Shown here piece after piece: positions 1-7,636 of a stretch of 44,209 nt of DNA. A program made the position numbers and the translations under genes. This DNA is from SURF-24 sp964537965. Lineage in GTDB: Bacteria > Bacteroidota > Ignavibacteria > Ignavibacteriales > SURF-24. Where the stretch lies: the NCBI GenBank assembly GCA_964537965.1, contig CAZIDB010000006.1, forward strand, positions 1 to 44,209, read 5' to 3'. The stretch's first letter is position 1. Each line of letters opens with the position of its first letter. The notes below the pieces were generated by a model. That model was not told the origin of the DNA. It did no database searches and saw only the letters and a program-made list of their open reading frames with translations.

Positions 1-293
1 CTATCTAAAAATGTAATGAAATTTCCTGTTGATGCAACAATTCCCGTGTTTCTTGAAAGAGCGAGTTTTTTATTCCTGTGTTTCATGTACCGAATATTTT
101 CAAAGTTGTTTAAGTAATTATCCATCACTTTAAAAGAATTATCATTGCTTCCGTCATCAACAAATATTAATTCCCAGGATTTGTAAGTCTGGGCTAAGAG
201 AGACTCAACACTTCTTTTCAAATAACCTGCCCGGTTAAATGAGGCCATAATAACCGAGATTTCAGGTTTAAATTCATCATAAACCAGAGGCAT
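1..293 (-). CDS. Glycosyltransferase family 2, N-terminal fragment
   Basis: This is the 5' end of a minus-strand gene that runs off the left edge; 97 codons are visible. After a short lead, the protein reads EISVIMASFNRAGYLKRSV, then a helix, then ELIFVDDGSNDNS and LALSRNTGI. This is the GT-A nucleotide-sugar binding fold of family 2: the ISVIMASFNR strand, the FVDDGS acidic motif and the SRNTGI segment. The family transfers a sugar from an activated nucleotide donor at the inner face of the cytoplasmic membrane. The start at 293 is the first ATG of the open frame and puts the first strand at about residue 11, which is normal. The acceptor and the C-terminal half cannot be seen. The nearby DUF2723 and GT9 genes suggest envelope glycan work, but that is inference. 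Confidence 0.85.
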   Translation of the reverse strand, partial: MPLVYDEFKPEISVIMASFNRAGYLKRSVESLLAQTYKSWELIFVDDGSNDNSFKVMDNYLNNFENIRYMKHRNKKLALSRNTGIVASTGNFITFLD

Positions 294-425
294 AAGTTTT
301 TTCTGTTTCTTTTAATTGAACAAATTCAGTTAAAAACAACCATAATTTAATTAATTTCGCCGTTTTTTATATCCGCTATTATAGTTATTTTTACAACGAT
401 TTTCTTAATAGGCGAGGGTGATTAA

Positions 426-653
426 ATGTCGCTAAGAGAACAGAATAAATATTTTGAAGCTTTACGGCGTTTTGAAACTAAATTAGAGAGGAAAGACAGC
501 GAAGATTACAAAATGCTTCTTTCGCGCCATAAAGATGATGAAGACCTCGATATTTTATCTATGAACAGGTTGAGGGAACTATATACAAAATATTATCTCG
601 ACCGTCAGAAAAAAAATTATGACGCTTACTTTAAGAAAAGCCCCGGTCAGTAA
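426..653 (+). CDS. Small charged protein of unknown function
   Basis: This is a 75-residue, highly charged, largely helical-looking protein without a signal peptide or membrane segment. It is rich in Lys, Arg, Glu and Asp, with several Tyr and Leu spaced as in amphipathic helices. I do not recognise a family. A good ribosome binding site (GGCGAGGGTG) precedes the ATG by a few bases, and the frame ends 64 bases before the DUF2723 gene on the same strand, so the two may be cotranscribed. The codon use looks like that of the neighbours. It is called real because of the Shine-Dalgarno, its own intergenic position and the lack of a competing frame. No function is proposed. Confidence 0.6.
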   Translation: MSLREQNKYFEALRRFETKLERKDSEDYKMLLSRHKDDEDLDILSMNRLRELYTKYYLDRQKKNYDAYFKKSPGQ

Positions 654-717
654 ACTCTGGTACCGGAACAATCTATAATTAAATTGCGTATAAAATACTA
701 CCATTTTTGAGGATTTA

Positions 718-3657
718 ATGAACAATAAGTTAGTTCACAGAATTTTTGCTGTGTTTGTATTTATCATTTCTTTCATTCAATATTTTTTAACGGTTCAGCC
801 TTCGGTTTCTTTTTGGGATTGCGGTGAATTTATATCTGCAGGTTATTCACTTCAGGTTCCTCATCCGCCTGGAGCGCCGTTATTTTTATTACTCGGCAGG
901 TTATTCTCAATGCTCCCGATTGGAGAAAACATTGCATTCAGAGTAAATATGATATCTGTACTTTCAAGCGCATTATCTGTGGTCTTTGTTTATCTTGTTG
1001 CCGTTAAGTTAATTCAGAATTTCAGAGATAAAAAATCCGAAAGCCTTTTTGATGGTATTATAAATTATGTTGCAGCAGCTGTAGGTGCATTATCGCTTTC
1101 ATTCAGTGATACTTTCTGGTTCAACGGTGTTGAAGCAGAGGTGTATGCTGCAAGTACATTTTTATTTGCTCTTATTACCTGGCTTATGATGCTTTGGAAT
1201 GAAAAAGCTGATGAACCGGATAATGAAAAATATCTTATTATGATTGCTTACCTCGTCGGTTTATCAACCGGAGTTCACCTTATGGCAGTACTAGCCATGG
1301 TTCCTGTTGTAATGATTGTGGTATTCAGGAGGTATGTTGACGATGAAGAAGCTTTGAAAAAAACAGGTTATATTTTTCTTGGTCACGCTGTTGTTCTGTT
1401 AGTAATTGCGCTTGCTTTGTGGGGTGGACAAAAAATCGCTCAGCCACCGGCACCCGAAGAATACCAGGCATTCGATTCAAGATTTAAATGGATTATGGTA
1501 GGAATAAGCGTTGTTGTAATGGCTGCATTCTGGAAAAAATTATTTAACAGGAATTCATTCTATATTCCGTTAATTGTTGGCGGTATTGCGCTTGCGTTTA
1601 CTTATCCAGGTGTTGTTAAAATGTTGCCGGGATTAATTAAAAATGTTGGCGGAGATAATATCACCGTAGATATACTCGTTATTGTTGTACTGTTTGCATT
1701 ACTTGGCGGAGGAATTTACTGGTCGGTTAAAAATAATAAACCAACAATTAATCTTGTTTTTACTTCGATGCTGTTTGTCATACTTGGTTTTACTACTTAT
1801 GCTATGGTAATTATTAGAGCTAACCAGCAACCACCAATGAATGAGAATGAACCAAATGATTTTACTGAACTTGTCTCTTATCTTAACCGTGAACAGTATG
1901 GTGATTTCCCGACATTCAAAAGAAGGTTTACCGCCGAAGCTCATCAAACAGGCGTCTATACTAATTATTCATCAGACCTTGAATTCTTCTGGAAGTACCA
2001 GATGGATCATATGTTCAACCGTTACTTAGCATGGAATTATATCGGTAGAGTAGGATGGAACCAGGATGACGGTGTTGACTGGAAACAATTATACGGCATT
2101 CCATTCTTTATAGGTTTGTTCGGAATTTATTTCCATTTCAGAAAAGACTGGAAGATGGCATCCGTATTTATGGTTATGTTTATCTTTATGGGTTACCTGA
2201 CTGCATTTTACCAGAATCAACAGGAGCCGCAACCGCGTGAAAGAGATTATTTTTACGTGGGGGCATTCTTTGTCTATTCTGTCTGGATTGCACTTGGTGT
2301 AAGAGGTTTGGCAGATCTTGTTAAAGAAAGTATTAAAAGTAAAAGCGCTGCGCAATTTGCAGTATATGGAATTTTATTATTCAGCGTAGTCTTCGTTCCA
2401 ATAAATATGGCGCGGACAAACTGGGCAAGCCACGATAGATCAGATAACTATGTTCCCTGGGATTACTCTTATAACTTATTACAGAGCTGTGCACCAAACG
2501 CAATTCTTTTTACTAACGGCGATAACGATACATTCCCGTTATGGTATCTTCAGGATGTTGAAGGTGTAAGAAGAGATGTTAGAATTGCGAACCTTAGCTT
2601 GCTCAATACTCCCTGGTATATTAAACAGCTTAAGCATACGGAACCGTACGGTGCAATGAAGGTTGCAATAAATTATACCGATGCGATGATAGAAACAATT
2701 GAACCTGTAAGATGGGAGCCGCAGATTGTATCTGTTCCTGTTTCTCCTCAGGTTCTTAACGATTACACAGTTAAGGATGCTTCTATTGAAAGCCCTGTCC
2801 CAACTTCTTTTGTTGAAAAGTACGGCTCAATTGATTCTTCAATTGTTAAGACCGGCAGATTGGCATGGCGTATGAATAACACTTTAAGTTATGGTGAAGT
2901 TAAAGCAATAAGAGTTCAGGATCTTATGGTTAAGGATATTGTGGAAGCTAATAACTGGCAGCGCCCAATTTATTTTGCAGTAACCTGTGCGGATGATTCT
3001 AAGATTGGTTTGCAGGATTACCTGATTATGGAAGGATTGGCTTACAAACTTATTCCTGTAAAACGTAAACCCGGGCAGGAATTTCTGAATGAAGACATAA
3101 TGAAAAAACAGTTGTATGTTGATCAGCCAAGTTTCAGTAAAACATATAAACCCGGATTCAACTTCCGGGGTTTGAATGACAAGAACATGTTTTTTGATGA
3201 TAATCATGAAAGATTAATGCAGAATTACAGAAGCTCTTTTATGCGTCTTGCTGTTTATTATTTTTATAATGAAAAAAACAATAATGAGGCAATAAAGGCA
3301 TTGGATGAGATGGAGAAAAGAATTCCACGGGATGTGGTTAAAATGCCGTATGGTTTGGAATTCGAATTAAGCAGCATGTATTTTACCGCCGGCGCTATCG
3401 ATAAGTATACGAAGATGGCAAGAGATATTGAGAAAATTGCACTAAAGCAACTTGCAGATAACCCGGATAGTTTTACTGATTACTATAATCCTTACAGAGT
3501 GTTGAGCGAAATATATTCCAACCTGAAGGAATATAAAAAAGGAATTAATCTCTTTCTGCCGCTTCAGAGAAGGTATCCTGATGATCCCGGTATTAAAGGA
3601 GAACTTGAAAGATTCCAGCGTATGGCTGCTCTGCAAGACAGTGTAACAAAGAAATAA
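718..3657 (+). CDS. DUF2723 family membrane protein, TMEM260-type GT-C glycosyltransferase
   Basis: This is a 979-residue polytopic membrane protein. Roughly the first 570 residues carry about a dozen hydrophobic segments; the remainder is soluble and ends in helical TPR-like repeats (about 840-970). Just after the first membrane helix it has SFWDCGEFISAGYSL (D34, E37) followed by PHPPGAP, the hallmark of DUF2723; acidic residues there are typical of GT-C enzymes that use lipid-linked sugars. The human homologue TMEM260 is a protein O-mannosyltransferase, and DUF2723 proteins are widespread in Bacteroidota, where they are linked to protein O-glycosylation. The likely role is therefore periplasmic transfer of sugar to exported proteins; the exact sugar is unknown. 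It is followed by a strong terminator hairpin. Family assignment is confident, the reaction less so. Confidence 0.85.
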   Translation: MNNKLVHRIFAVFVFIISFIQYFLTVQPSVSFWDCGEFISAGYSLQVPHPPGAPLFLLLGRLFSMLPIGENIAFRVNMISVLSSALSVVFVYLVAVKLIQNFRDKKSESLFDGIINYVAAAVGALSLSFSDTFWFNGVEAEVYAASTFLFALITWLMMLWNEKADEPDNEKYLIMIAYLVGLSTGVHLMAVLAMVPVVMIVVFRRYVDDEEALKKTGYIFLGHAVVLLVIALALWGGQKIAQPPAPEEYQAFDSRFKWIMVGISVVVMAAFWKKLFNRNSFYIPLIVGGIALAFTYPGVVKMLPGLIKNVGGDNITVDILVIVVLFALLGGGIYWSVKNNKPTINLVFTSMLFVILGFTTYAMVIIRANQQPPMNENEPNDFTELVSYLNREQYGDFPTFKRRFTAEAHQTGVYTNYSSDLEFFWKYQMDHMFNRYLAWNYIGRVGWNQDDGVDWKQLYGIPFFIGLFGIYFHFRKDWKMASVFMVMFIFMGYLTAFYQNQQEPQPRERDYFYVGAFFVYSVWIALGVRGLADLVKESIKSKSAAQFAVYGILLFSVVFVPINMARTNWASHDRSDNYVPWDYSYNLLQSCAPNAILFTNGDNDTFPLWYLQDVEGVRRDVRIANLSLLNTPWYIKQLKHTEPYGAMKVAINYTDAMIETIEPVRWEPQIVSVPVSPQVLNDYTVKDASIESPVPTSFVEKYGSIDSSIVKTGRLAWRMNNTLSYGEVKAIRVQDLMVKDIVEANNWQRPIYFAVTCADDSKIGLQDYLIMEGLAYKLIPVKRKPGQEFLNEDIMKKQLYVDQPSFSKTYKPGFNFRGLNDKNMFFDDNHERLMQNYRSSFMRLAVYYFYNEKNNNEAIKALDEMEKRIPRDVVKMPYGLEFELSSMYFTAGAIDKYTKMARDIEKIALKQLADNPDSFTDYYNPYRVLSEIYSNLKEYKKGINLFLPLQRRYPDDPGIKGELERFQRMAALQDSVTKK

Positions 3658-3668
3658 TAAATTATAAA

Positions 3669-3697
3669 AGAGACGCAGTAAAATGCGTCTCTCTTTT
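3669..3697 (+). terminator. Rho-independent terminator after the DUF2723 gene
   Basis: A perfect 9-bp stem, AGAGACGCA / TGCGTCTCT, with a 6-base loop (GTAAAA) is followed by CTTTTT. It begins 11 bases after the stop of the DUF2723 gene and ends just before the ATG of the next gene at 3706, so the downstream gene must rely on read-through or on a promoter inside the preceding gene. Confidence 0.85.
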
Positions 3698-3705
3698 TAT
3701 ATAAA

Positions 3706-4761
3706 ATGAAAATTTTAATTCTTGCCCTTTCCGGTATTGGTGATGCGCTGATGTTTACTCCCGCATTACATCTGCTTAAAAACAATTATCCCGATTCGCA
3801 AATTGATGTGCTTGCAATGTTTAAAGGTGTAAAGGATATCTTTGAACGTAATCCGAATGTTAACGAAGTCTTGTACAAAGAATTTATTAAAGAAGGAACG
3901 CTTAACTCTTTAAAGTATCTTTTTCAATTAAGAGGGAAGTACGATTTAACAATCAATGTTTATCCCTCAAACAGGAAGGAATATAATATTTTTAACTTTC
4001 TTATTGGAGCACCAAAACGCGCTGCCGTAAGTTACTTAAGACAGGATATTAAAAACCTCGGCTTCCTTAATAGCATAACTTTTAAAGAAGATGATAAGCT
4101 TCATAATGTTGAAGAGAATATAAATCTTGTTGGAAAAATAACCGGAAAAGAATTTAGTAATAAACCGAATTTCGTGTTTCCATTAAGACCGGATGATCTT
4201 TTATTTGCAGATGATTTTATAAAGCGTTTTAAGATTCAGGAGAATGAAATAGTAATTGGTTTTCATCCGGGCTGTGCTGTTCTGAAAAATCATATTAAAC
4301 GAAGATGGGAGCCGGAAAAGTTTTCTTTGCTTGGGAAAAAGATGATAGACAAGTATAATGCCCGCATTTTAATATTCGGCGGGCCGGATGAAACTGAATT
4401 GAAAAATGAAGTGGCTGAAAAAATAAAATCGGAAAAGGTAATTGTTGCAGAGACAAACAATCTTGCTCAATCAGCTGCCGTAATGAAAAGATGCAACTTG
4501 TTTATTACAAATGATTCCAGCCTTATGCATGTTGCTGCTGCTATGCAATTAAAAGTCGTTGCTATTATCGGTCCAACAAACACAAACTATATTTATCCCT
4601 GGCAAACGGAACATAAAATTGTTTCACTTAACCTTGATTGTTCGCCTTGCTTCTTTTATTCACCAAAACCATTAACCTGCTCAAGAACAGATATCCAGTT
4701 CAAATGCATAAAAGAGTTGGATATTGAGCTGGTTTATAAAACTGCCGTTGAGTTTTTATAG
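3706..4761 (+). CDS. Glycosyltransferase family 9 (ADP-heptose:LPS heptosyltransferase-like)
   Basis: This is a 351-residue cytoplasmic protein with the two-Rossmann GT-B fold of family 9. It opens with ILILALSGIGDALMFTPAL, the G-x-G-D acceptor-side motif of heptosyltransferases. The C-terminal half has IGFHPGCA and then FITNDSSLMHVAAAM plus AIIGPTN, the nucleotide-sugar binding signature. A four-cysteine stretch (CSPC...C...C, about residues 309-332) is common near the C-terminus of this family. The usual substrate is ADP-L-glycero-D-manno-heptose added to the LPS core. A gmhA gene at about 10 kb supplies the matching heptose pathway step, although related enzymes can use other donors. The gene converges on the LOG-family gene with only 3 bases between the stops and no terminator between them. 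Confidence 0.85.
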   Translation: MKILILALSGIGDALMFTPALHLLKNNYPDSQIDVLAMFKGVKDIFERNPNVNEVLYKEFIKEGTLNSLKYLFQLRGKYDLTINVYPSNRKEYNIFNFLIGAPKRAAVSYLRQDIKNLGFLNSITFKEDDKLHNVEENINLVGKITGKEFSNKPNFVFPLRPDDLLFADDFIKRFKIQENEIVIGFHPGCAVLKNHIKRRWEPEKFSLLGKKMIDKYNARILIFGGPDETELKNEVAEKIKSEKVIVAETNNLAQSAAVMKRCNLFITNDSSLMHVAAAMQLKVVAIIGPTNTNYIYPWQTEHKIVSLNLDCSPCFFYSPKPLTCSRTDIQFKCIKELDIELVYKTAVEFL

Positions 4762-4764
4762 AAG

Positions 4765-5118
4765 TTAAATATTTTTAACGATATAATCTGCGCAAGCCTC
4801 TATGTCATCAAAATATTTTATCAANNNNNNNNNNNNNNNNNNNNNNNNNNNNNNNNNNNNNNNNNNNNNNNNNNNNNNNNNNNNNNNNNNNNNNNNNNNN
4901 NNNNNNNNNNNNNNNNNNNNNNNNAGGGTTATTCCTATCGCGCTACCGCCATTATCAACAGCGCCTTTTGATACGGCTTCCATTATGCCCCGGTTGCCGC
5001 CATTGCAAACATCAAGATTGTTTATTGCAAGGATTGCTCCAAGCTTGTAAGCAATTTCATATTGTTCTTCTCCGGGAAGCGGAACTGAACTGCCGAATAT
5101 CGTAACAATCTTTCTCAT
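4765..5118 (-). CDS. LOG-family protein (lysine decarboxylase-like fold), interrupted by assembly gap
   Basis: The N-terminal 64 residues include VTIFGSSVPLPGEEQY and then VCNGGNRGIMEAVSKGA and AIGIT. These are the Rossmann start and the GG-x-x-GIMEA motif of the LOG / TIGR00725-TIGR00730 group, which includes cytokinin riboside phosphoribohydrolases and nucleotide-binding proteins of unknown role. The last 19 residues (ending CADYIVKNI) are a plausible C-terminal helix. The N run at 4825-4924 removes the centre, where the diagnostic PGGxGTxxE motif should lie. Family members are usually 160-240 residues, so the true gap is probably longer than 100 bases. The gene starts 8 bases after the TonB receptor stop on the same strand, so the two are likely cotranscribed. 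Enzymatic activity cannot be judged without the missing motif. Confidence 0.75.
   Translation of the reverse strand: MRKIVTIFGSSVPLPGEEQYEIAYKLGAILAINNLDVCNGGNRGIMEAVSKGAVDNGGSAIGITXXXXXXXXXXXXXXXXXXXXXXXXXXXXXXXXXXLIKYFDDIEACADYIVKNI
4825..4924. other. Assembly gap (100 N) inside the LOG-family gene
   Basis: Exactly 100 N, the conventional placeholder for a gap of unknown length. The flanking coding frames happen to stay in register across it, which says nothing about its true size. Confidence 0.97.
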
Positions 5119-5126
5119 TTCATTTA

Positions 5127-7025
5127 TCAGTTAAGGAACTGCCAGGCAACGCCAAGCTTAATATACCTGCGTGGCATATAGTAACCTTCAACAATAAAAT
5201 ATTTTTTATCAAGTAAGTTCTCGAATGAAAAATAAATTGTAGCGCGTTTCTGTATTTCACCTATCAGAATAAAATCTAATGTTAAAGATGGATGCAGCGT
5301 AACGTTAAATTGTGGCCCATAACGTCTTTCATTTATTTGCTCCCATAGATTACTCCTATCGAATTCACCAACACGACCTTGCTGGGAACCAACTGATGAA
5401 ATCCGGATGCCTGTTTTAAGATTCAGATTATTATTAAACAAAATATCCTTGTAATAAATGCCGCCGTTAAAAGTATACTCTGGTAAAGCATATCTTCTGC
5501 TTTCGGAATAATGGATATAAGTTTTGCCGCTGGTAATAGTTGTACCCGAAATGGCTTTATACTTCAAATAGTATCCGCTTAAGGAAGCCTCAAAATTAAA
5601 TCTCCATAATTGATAATTTAATCCCAAGTTGGCGCCGATTAATTTTTTATCAACTGGAATGTAAAGTTTATAACCTGTTTCTGCTGTCGTCAGGTGTAAT
5701 TCATCTTCAGTATTCCTGTAAAAAATATTAATAACACCGGAAAAATTTTGCTGGAAAAGTCTGAGCCCCGCTTCAGCTAAGGTTGTCTTTGTTGAAGAAC
5801 CCGTATTGGATATAAGTGAATAATCTCCATTAATATTTCTTTCAGTTATAAAGCCAAACGGTTTTTCGAAATAAGAAACACCGGCATATAAAGATACATT
5901 ATTGAAAATTTTATAAGTAGCGTCCCCGCCAAATCCGAAATAACTTTTTGAATACTGATATAAATACTTACCGAATACTGATGGAATTAAAGAGCTATCT
6001 GCGACGAATAAATTAAACCTTGATGCAACCGAGATAGAATTTATTTTCTGGTCTGATCCCCAGTAGTAAGTATCCAATACTGATCTCTCATAAACAGAAT
6101 TGAAATACAGTGAGAGAAAATCAGCATTATAATTTTCCGTTAAAGCAAAACCGTATACTTTAATTTTATTGTTGTAAACAACTCTGTCAGTACTTGAGGG
6201 TGAAGCAAATTCATCGTTACGGTACTCTAGGAAATTATACCGGGAATAAAAGGTTGCGTCACCTGTTAATGATCCGCTTAATTTGTGAAGCAACCTCAAA
6301 TCAATATTGCGCTCAGTATTTTTGTAATACCTGTAAAGGTAATTGACTGGGTAACCATTTTCTGATACGGGTTCTTCAGCCAGTTTAGCTGTAGAGTCAA
6401 GATCAATTCCGCCGAATAAATGAGTTGTTGAATTTGAATAATAGTAATTGGCGGTAATGTTTATATCGTTTGATAAAAGGTAGTGTAGTTTGGCGTTGCC
6501 TTGCCAGCTTCCATACTCTGAATTTTTAAATCTTGTGCCGGATGAAATGTTTCCGATAGTGGCGTTTGTAATTTCAAAATGACCGGTTAGATTTTTATAA
6601 ATGTTGGTACTGAAAATAGCATCTATAAAAGCTTCTTCGTCTGCGGACTGATAATAACGTAAGCGGCTGTAAGCGCCCTTTTTATTTTCGATAGAAAAAT
6701 TTTCTTTGCTGATAAAATTTACTGAAGATATGTTGTTTGTACTGCCGTATAAAAATCCTCTTGCAGAAGGAATAATCTCAATTGAGTCGATAGATTCGGA
6801 TTGGATATTGTTCATGTCAAAGGAATTTGTTAGACTGTTATTAATCAGCAATCCGTCTTTCAAATAACTAACCTGGTCAAATCCTGCTCCGTAAATAAAC
6901 AGTTCACTNNNNNNNNNNNNNNNNNNNNNNNNNNNNNNNNNNNNNNNNNNNNNNNNNNNNNNNNNNNNNNNNNNNNNNNNNNNNNNNNNNNNNNNNNNNN
7001 NNNNNNNNAATATCAGGCGGTTCAT
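5127..7025 (-). CDS. TonB-dependent outer-membrane receptor, N-terminus hidden by gap
   Basis: After the gap the visible protein starts in the plug domain (VSYLKDGLLINN, then SIDSIEIIPSARGFLYGS, the conserved IEIIPGP-like and GS motifs). It continues as about 530 residues of alternating aromatic-rich strands typical of a 22-strand barrel. It ends with NLLDKKYFIVEGYYMPRRY and a final strand terminating in aromatic-rich GVAWQFLN, the standard TonB receptor C-terminus. Only MNRLI remains before the gap at 6909-7008, so the signal peptide, any carboxypeptidase-like domain and the TonB box are missing. Such receptors import iron chelates, cobalamin or glycans using TonB energy; the substrate cannot be told here. 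No riboswitch or Fur-like operator was recognised upstream. The LOG-family gene follows 8 bases downstream. Confidence 0.88.
   Translation of the reverse strand: MNRLIXXXXXXXXXXXXXXXXXXXXXXXXXXXXXXXXXXSELFIYGAGFDQVSYLKDGLLINNSLTNSFDMNNIQSESIDSIEIIPSARGFLYGSTNNISSVNFISKENFSIENKKGAYSRLRYYQSADEEAFIDAIFSTNIYKNLTGHFEITNATIGNISSGTRFKNSEYGSWQGNAKLHYLLSNDINITANYYYSNSTTHLFGGIDLDSTAKLAEEPVSENGYPVNYLYRYYKNTERNIDLRLLHKLSGSLTGDATFYSRYNFLEYRNDEFASPSSTDRVVYNNKIKVYGFALTENYNADFLSLYFNSVYERSVLDTYYWGSDQKINSISVASRFNLFVADSSLIPSVFGKYLYQYSKSYFGFGGDATYKIFNNVSLYAGVSYFEKPFGFITERNINGDYSLISNTGSSTKTTLAEAGLRLFQQNFSGVINIFYRNTEDELHLTTAETGYKLYIPVDKKLIGANLGLNYQLWRFNFEASLSGYYLKYKAISGTTITSGKTYIHYSESRRYALPEYTFNGGIYYKDILFNNNLNLKTGIRISSVGSQQGRVGEFDRSNLWEQINERRYGPQFNVTLHPSLTLDFILIGEIQKRATIYFSFENLLDKKYFIVEGYYMPRRYIKLGVAWQFLN
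6909..7008. other. Assembly gap (100 N) at the start of the TonB receptor gene
   Basis: Exactly 100 N. It covers the signal peptide and the first part of the plug domain; a complete N-terminus would need roughly 60 or more residues, so the real gap is likely larger than 100 bases. Confidence 0.97.
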
Positions 7026-7277
7026 ACTTAATTCTAATTAAACTAAATCAAAGTTGGGAATAAAGATAATAATAAATGAGAAAGACACAAAGGGGAATAA
7101 ATACTATGGGTGGAAGAATAAAAGGACGCCCCGGCATTCTTACCTCAGATGTACAATTCGTTTCAACCCGATGGATATTGACTTCTGTTTATGTCATTGA
7201 AAAAAAACAGTTTGCTTTAAGGATAAAATTAATTATTTTGAGTTCGTAATTAATAATTATTTAATAAAGGAGAAAAC

Positions 7278-7571
7278 ATGGCCGCTGCAAAATCCATGAC
7301 CAAAGGTCAAATTGTAGATCATCTGGCAAAGAAAACCGGAACTACAAAAAAAGTTTCAACAATGTTTATTGAGGAACTTGTTGCTCTATCCTACAAAGAA
7401 GCGAAAAAATCTTTTGTCATTCCTGGCTTGGGCAAATTAGTAGTTGCACAGAGAAAGAAAAGACAAGGCCGTAACCCCGCCACCGGTGCAATAATTACTA
7501 TACCGGCAAAGAAAGTTTTAAAATTCAGAATTGCCAAAGCTGCAAAAGATTCAATCCTTGGCAAGAAATAA
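7278..7571 (+). CDS. HU-family DNA-binding protein
   Basis: This is a 97-residue basic protein of the HU/IHF fold. The N-terminal helices (MTKGQIVDHLAKKTG, then VSTMFIEELVAL) form the dimerisation body. FVIPGLGKLVV leads into the DNA-binding beta arm with QGRNPATG and ITIPAKKVLKFR, the classic HU signature, and the C-terminal helix is AKAAKDSIL. HU dimers bend and compact DNA and help transcription and replication complexes. A strong ribosome binding site (AAAGGAGAAAAC) sits directly before the ATG, fitting high expression, and a textbook terminator follows. It stands alone, divergent from the TonB receptor and convergent with aconitase. The unusual N-terminal alanines make it slightly longer than the usual 90 residues. 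Confidence 0.95.
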   Translation: MAAAKSMTKGQIVDHLAKKTGTTKKVSTMFIEELVALSYKEAKKSFVIPGLGKLVVAQRKKRQGRNPATGAIITIPAKKVLKFRIAKAAKDSILGKK

Positions 7572-7590
7572 TTTATTCTCCTTATGCAAG

Positions 7591-7620
7591 AAAGCCCCGA
7601 AAGAGATCGGGGCTTTTTGC
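7591..7620 (+). terminator. Rho-independent terminator after the HU gene
   Basis: A perfect 10-bp stem (AAAGCCCCGA / TCGGGGCTTT) with a 6-base loop AAGAGA, continued by TTGC and TTTT. It lies between the convergent HU and aconitase genes and, read on the minus strand, also gives a hairpin with a short U-rich tail, so it probably serves both. Confidence 0.9.
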
Positions 7621-7636
7621 TTTTAAAGAAATCAAT

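Noticed and set aside
7106..7249. 47-codon frame with an AGGGGA-like sequence upstream of the ATG, between the TonB receptor and HU genes
   Set aside because: It has no recognisable family, composition is unlike neighbouring genes, and it lies in a region expected to hold the HU and receptor promoters; too short to support.
7026..7277. Possible cobalamin riboswitch upstream of the TonB receptor
   Set aside because: None of the conserved cobalamin-box sequence was seen on either strand.
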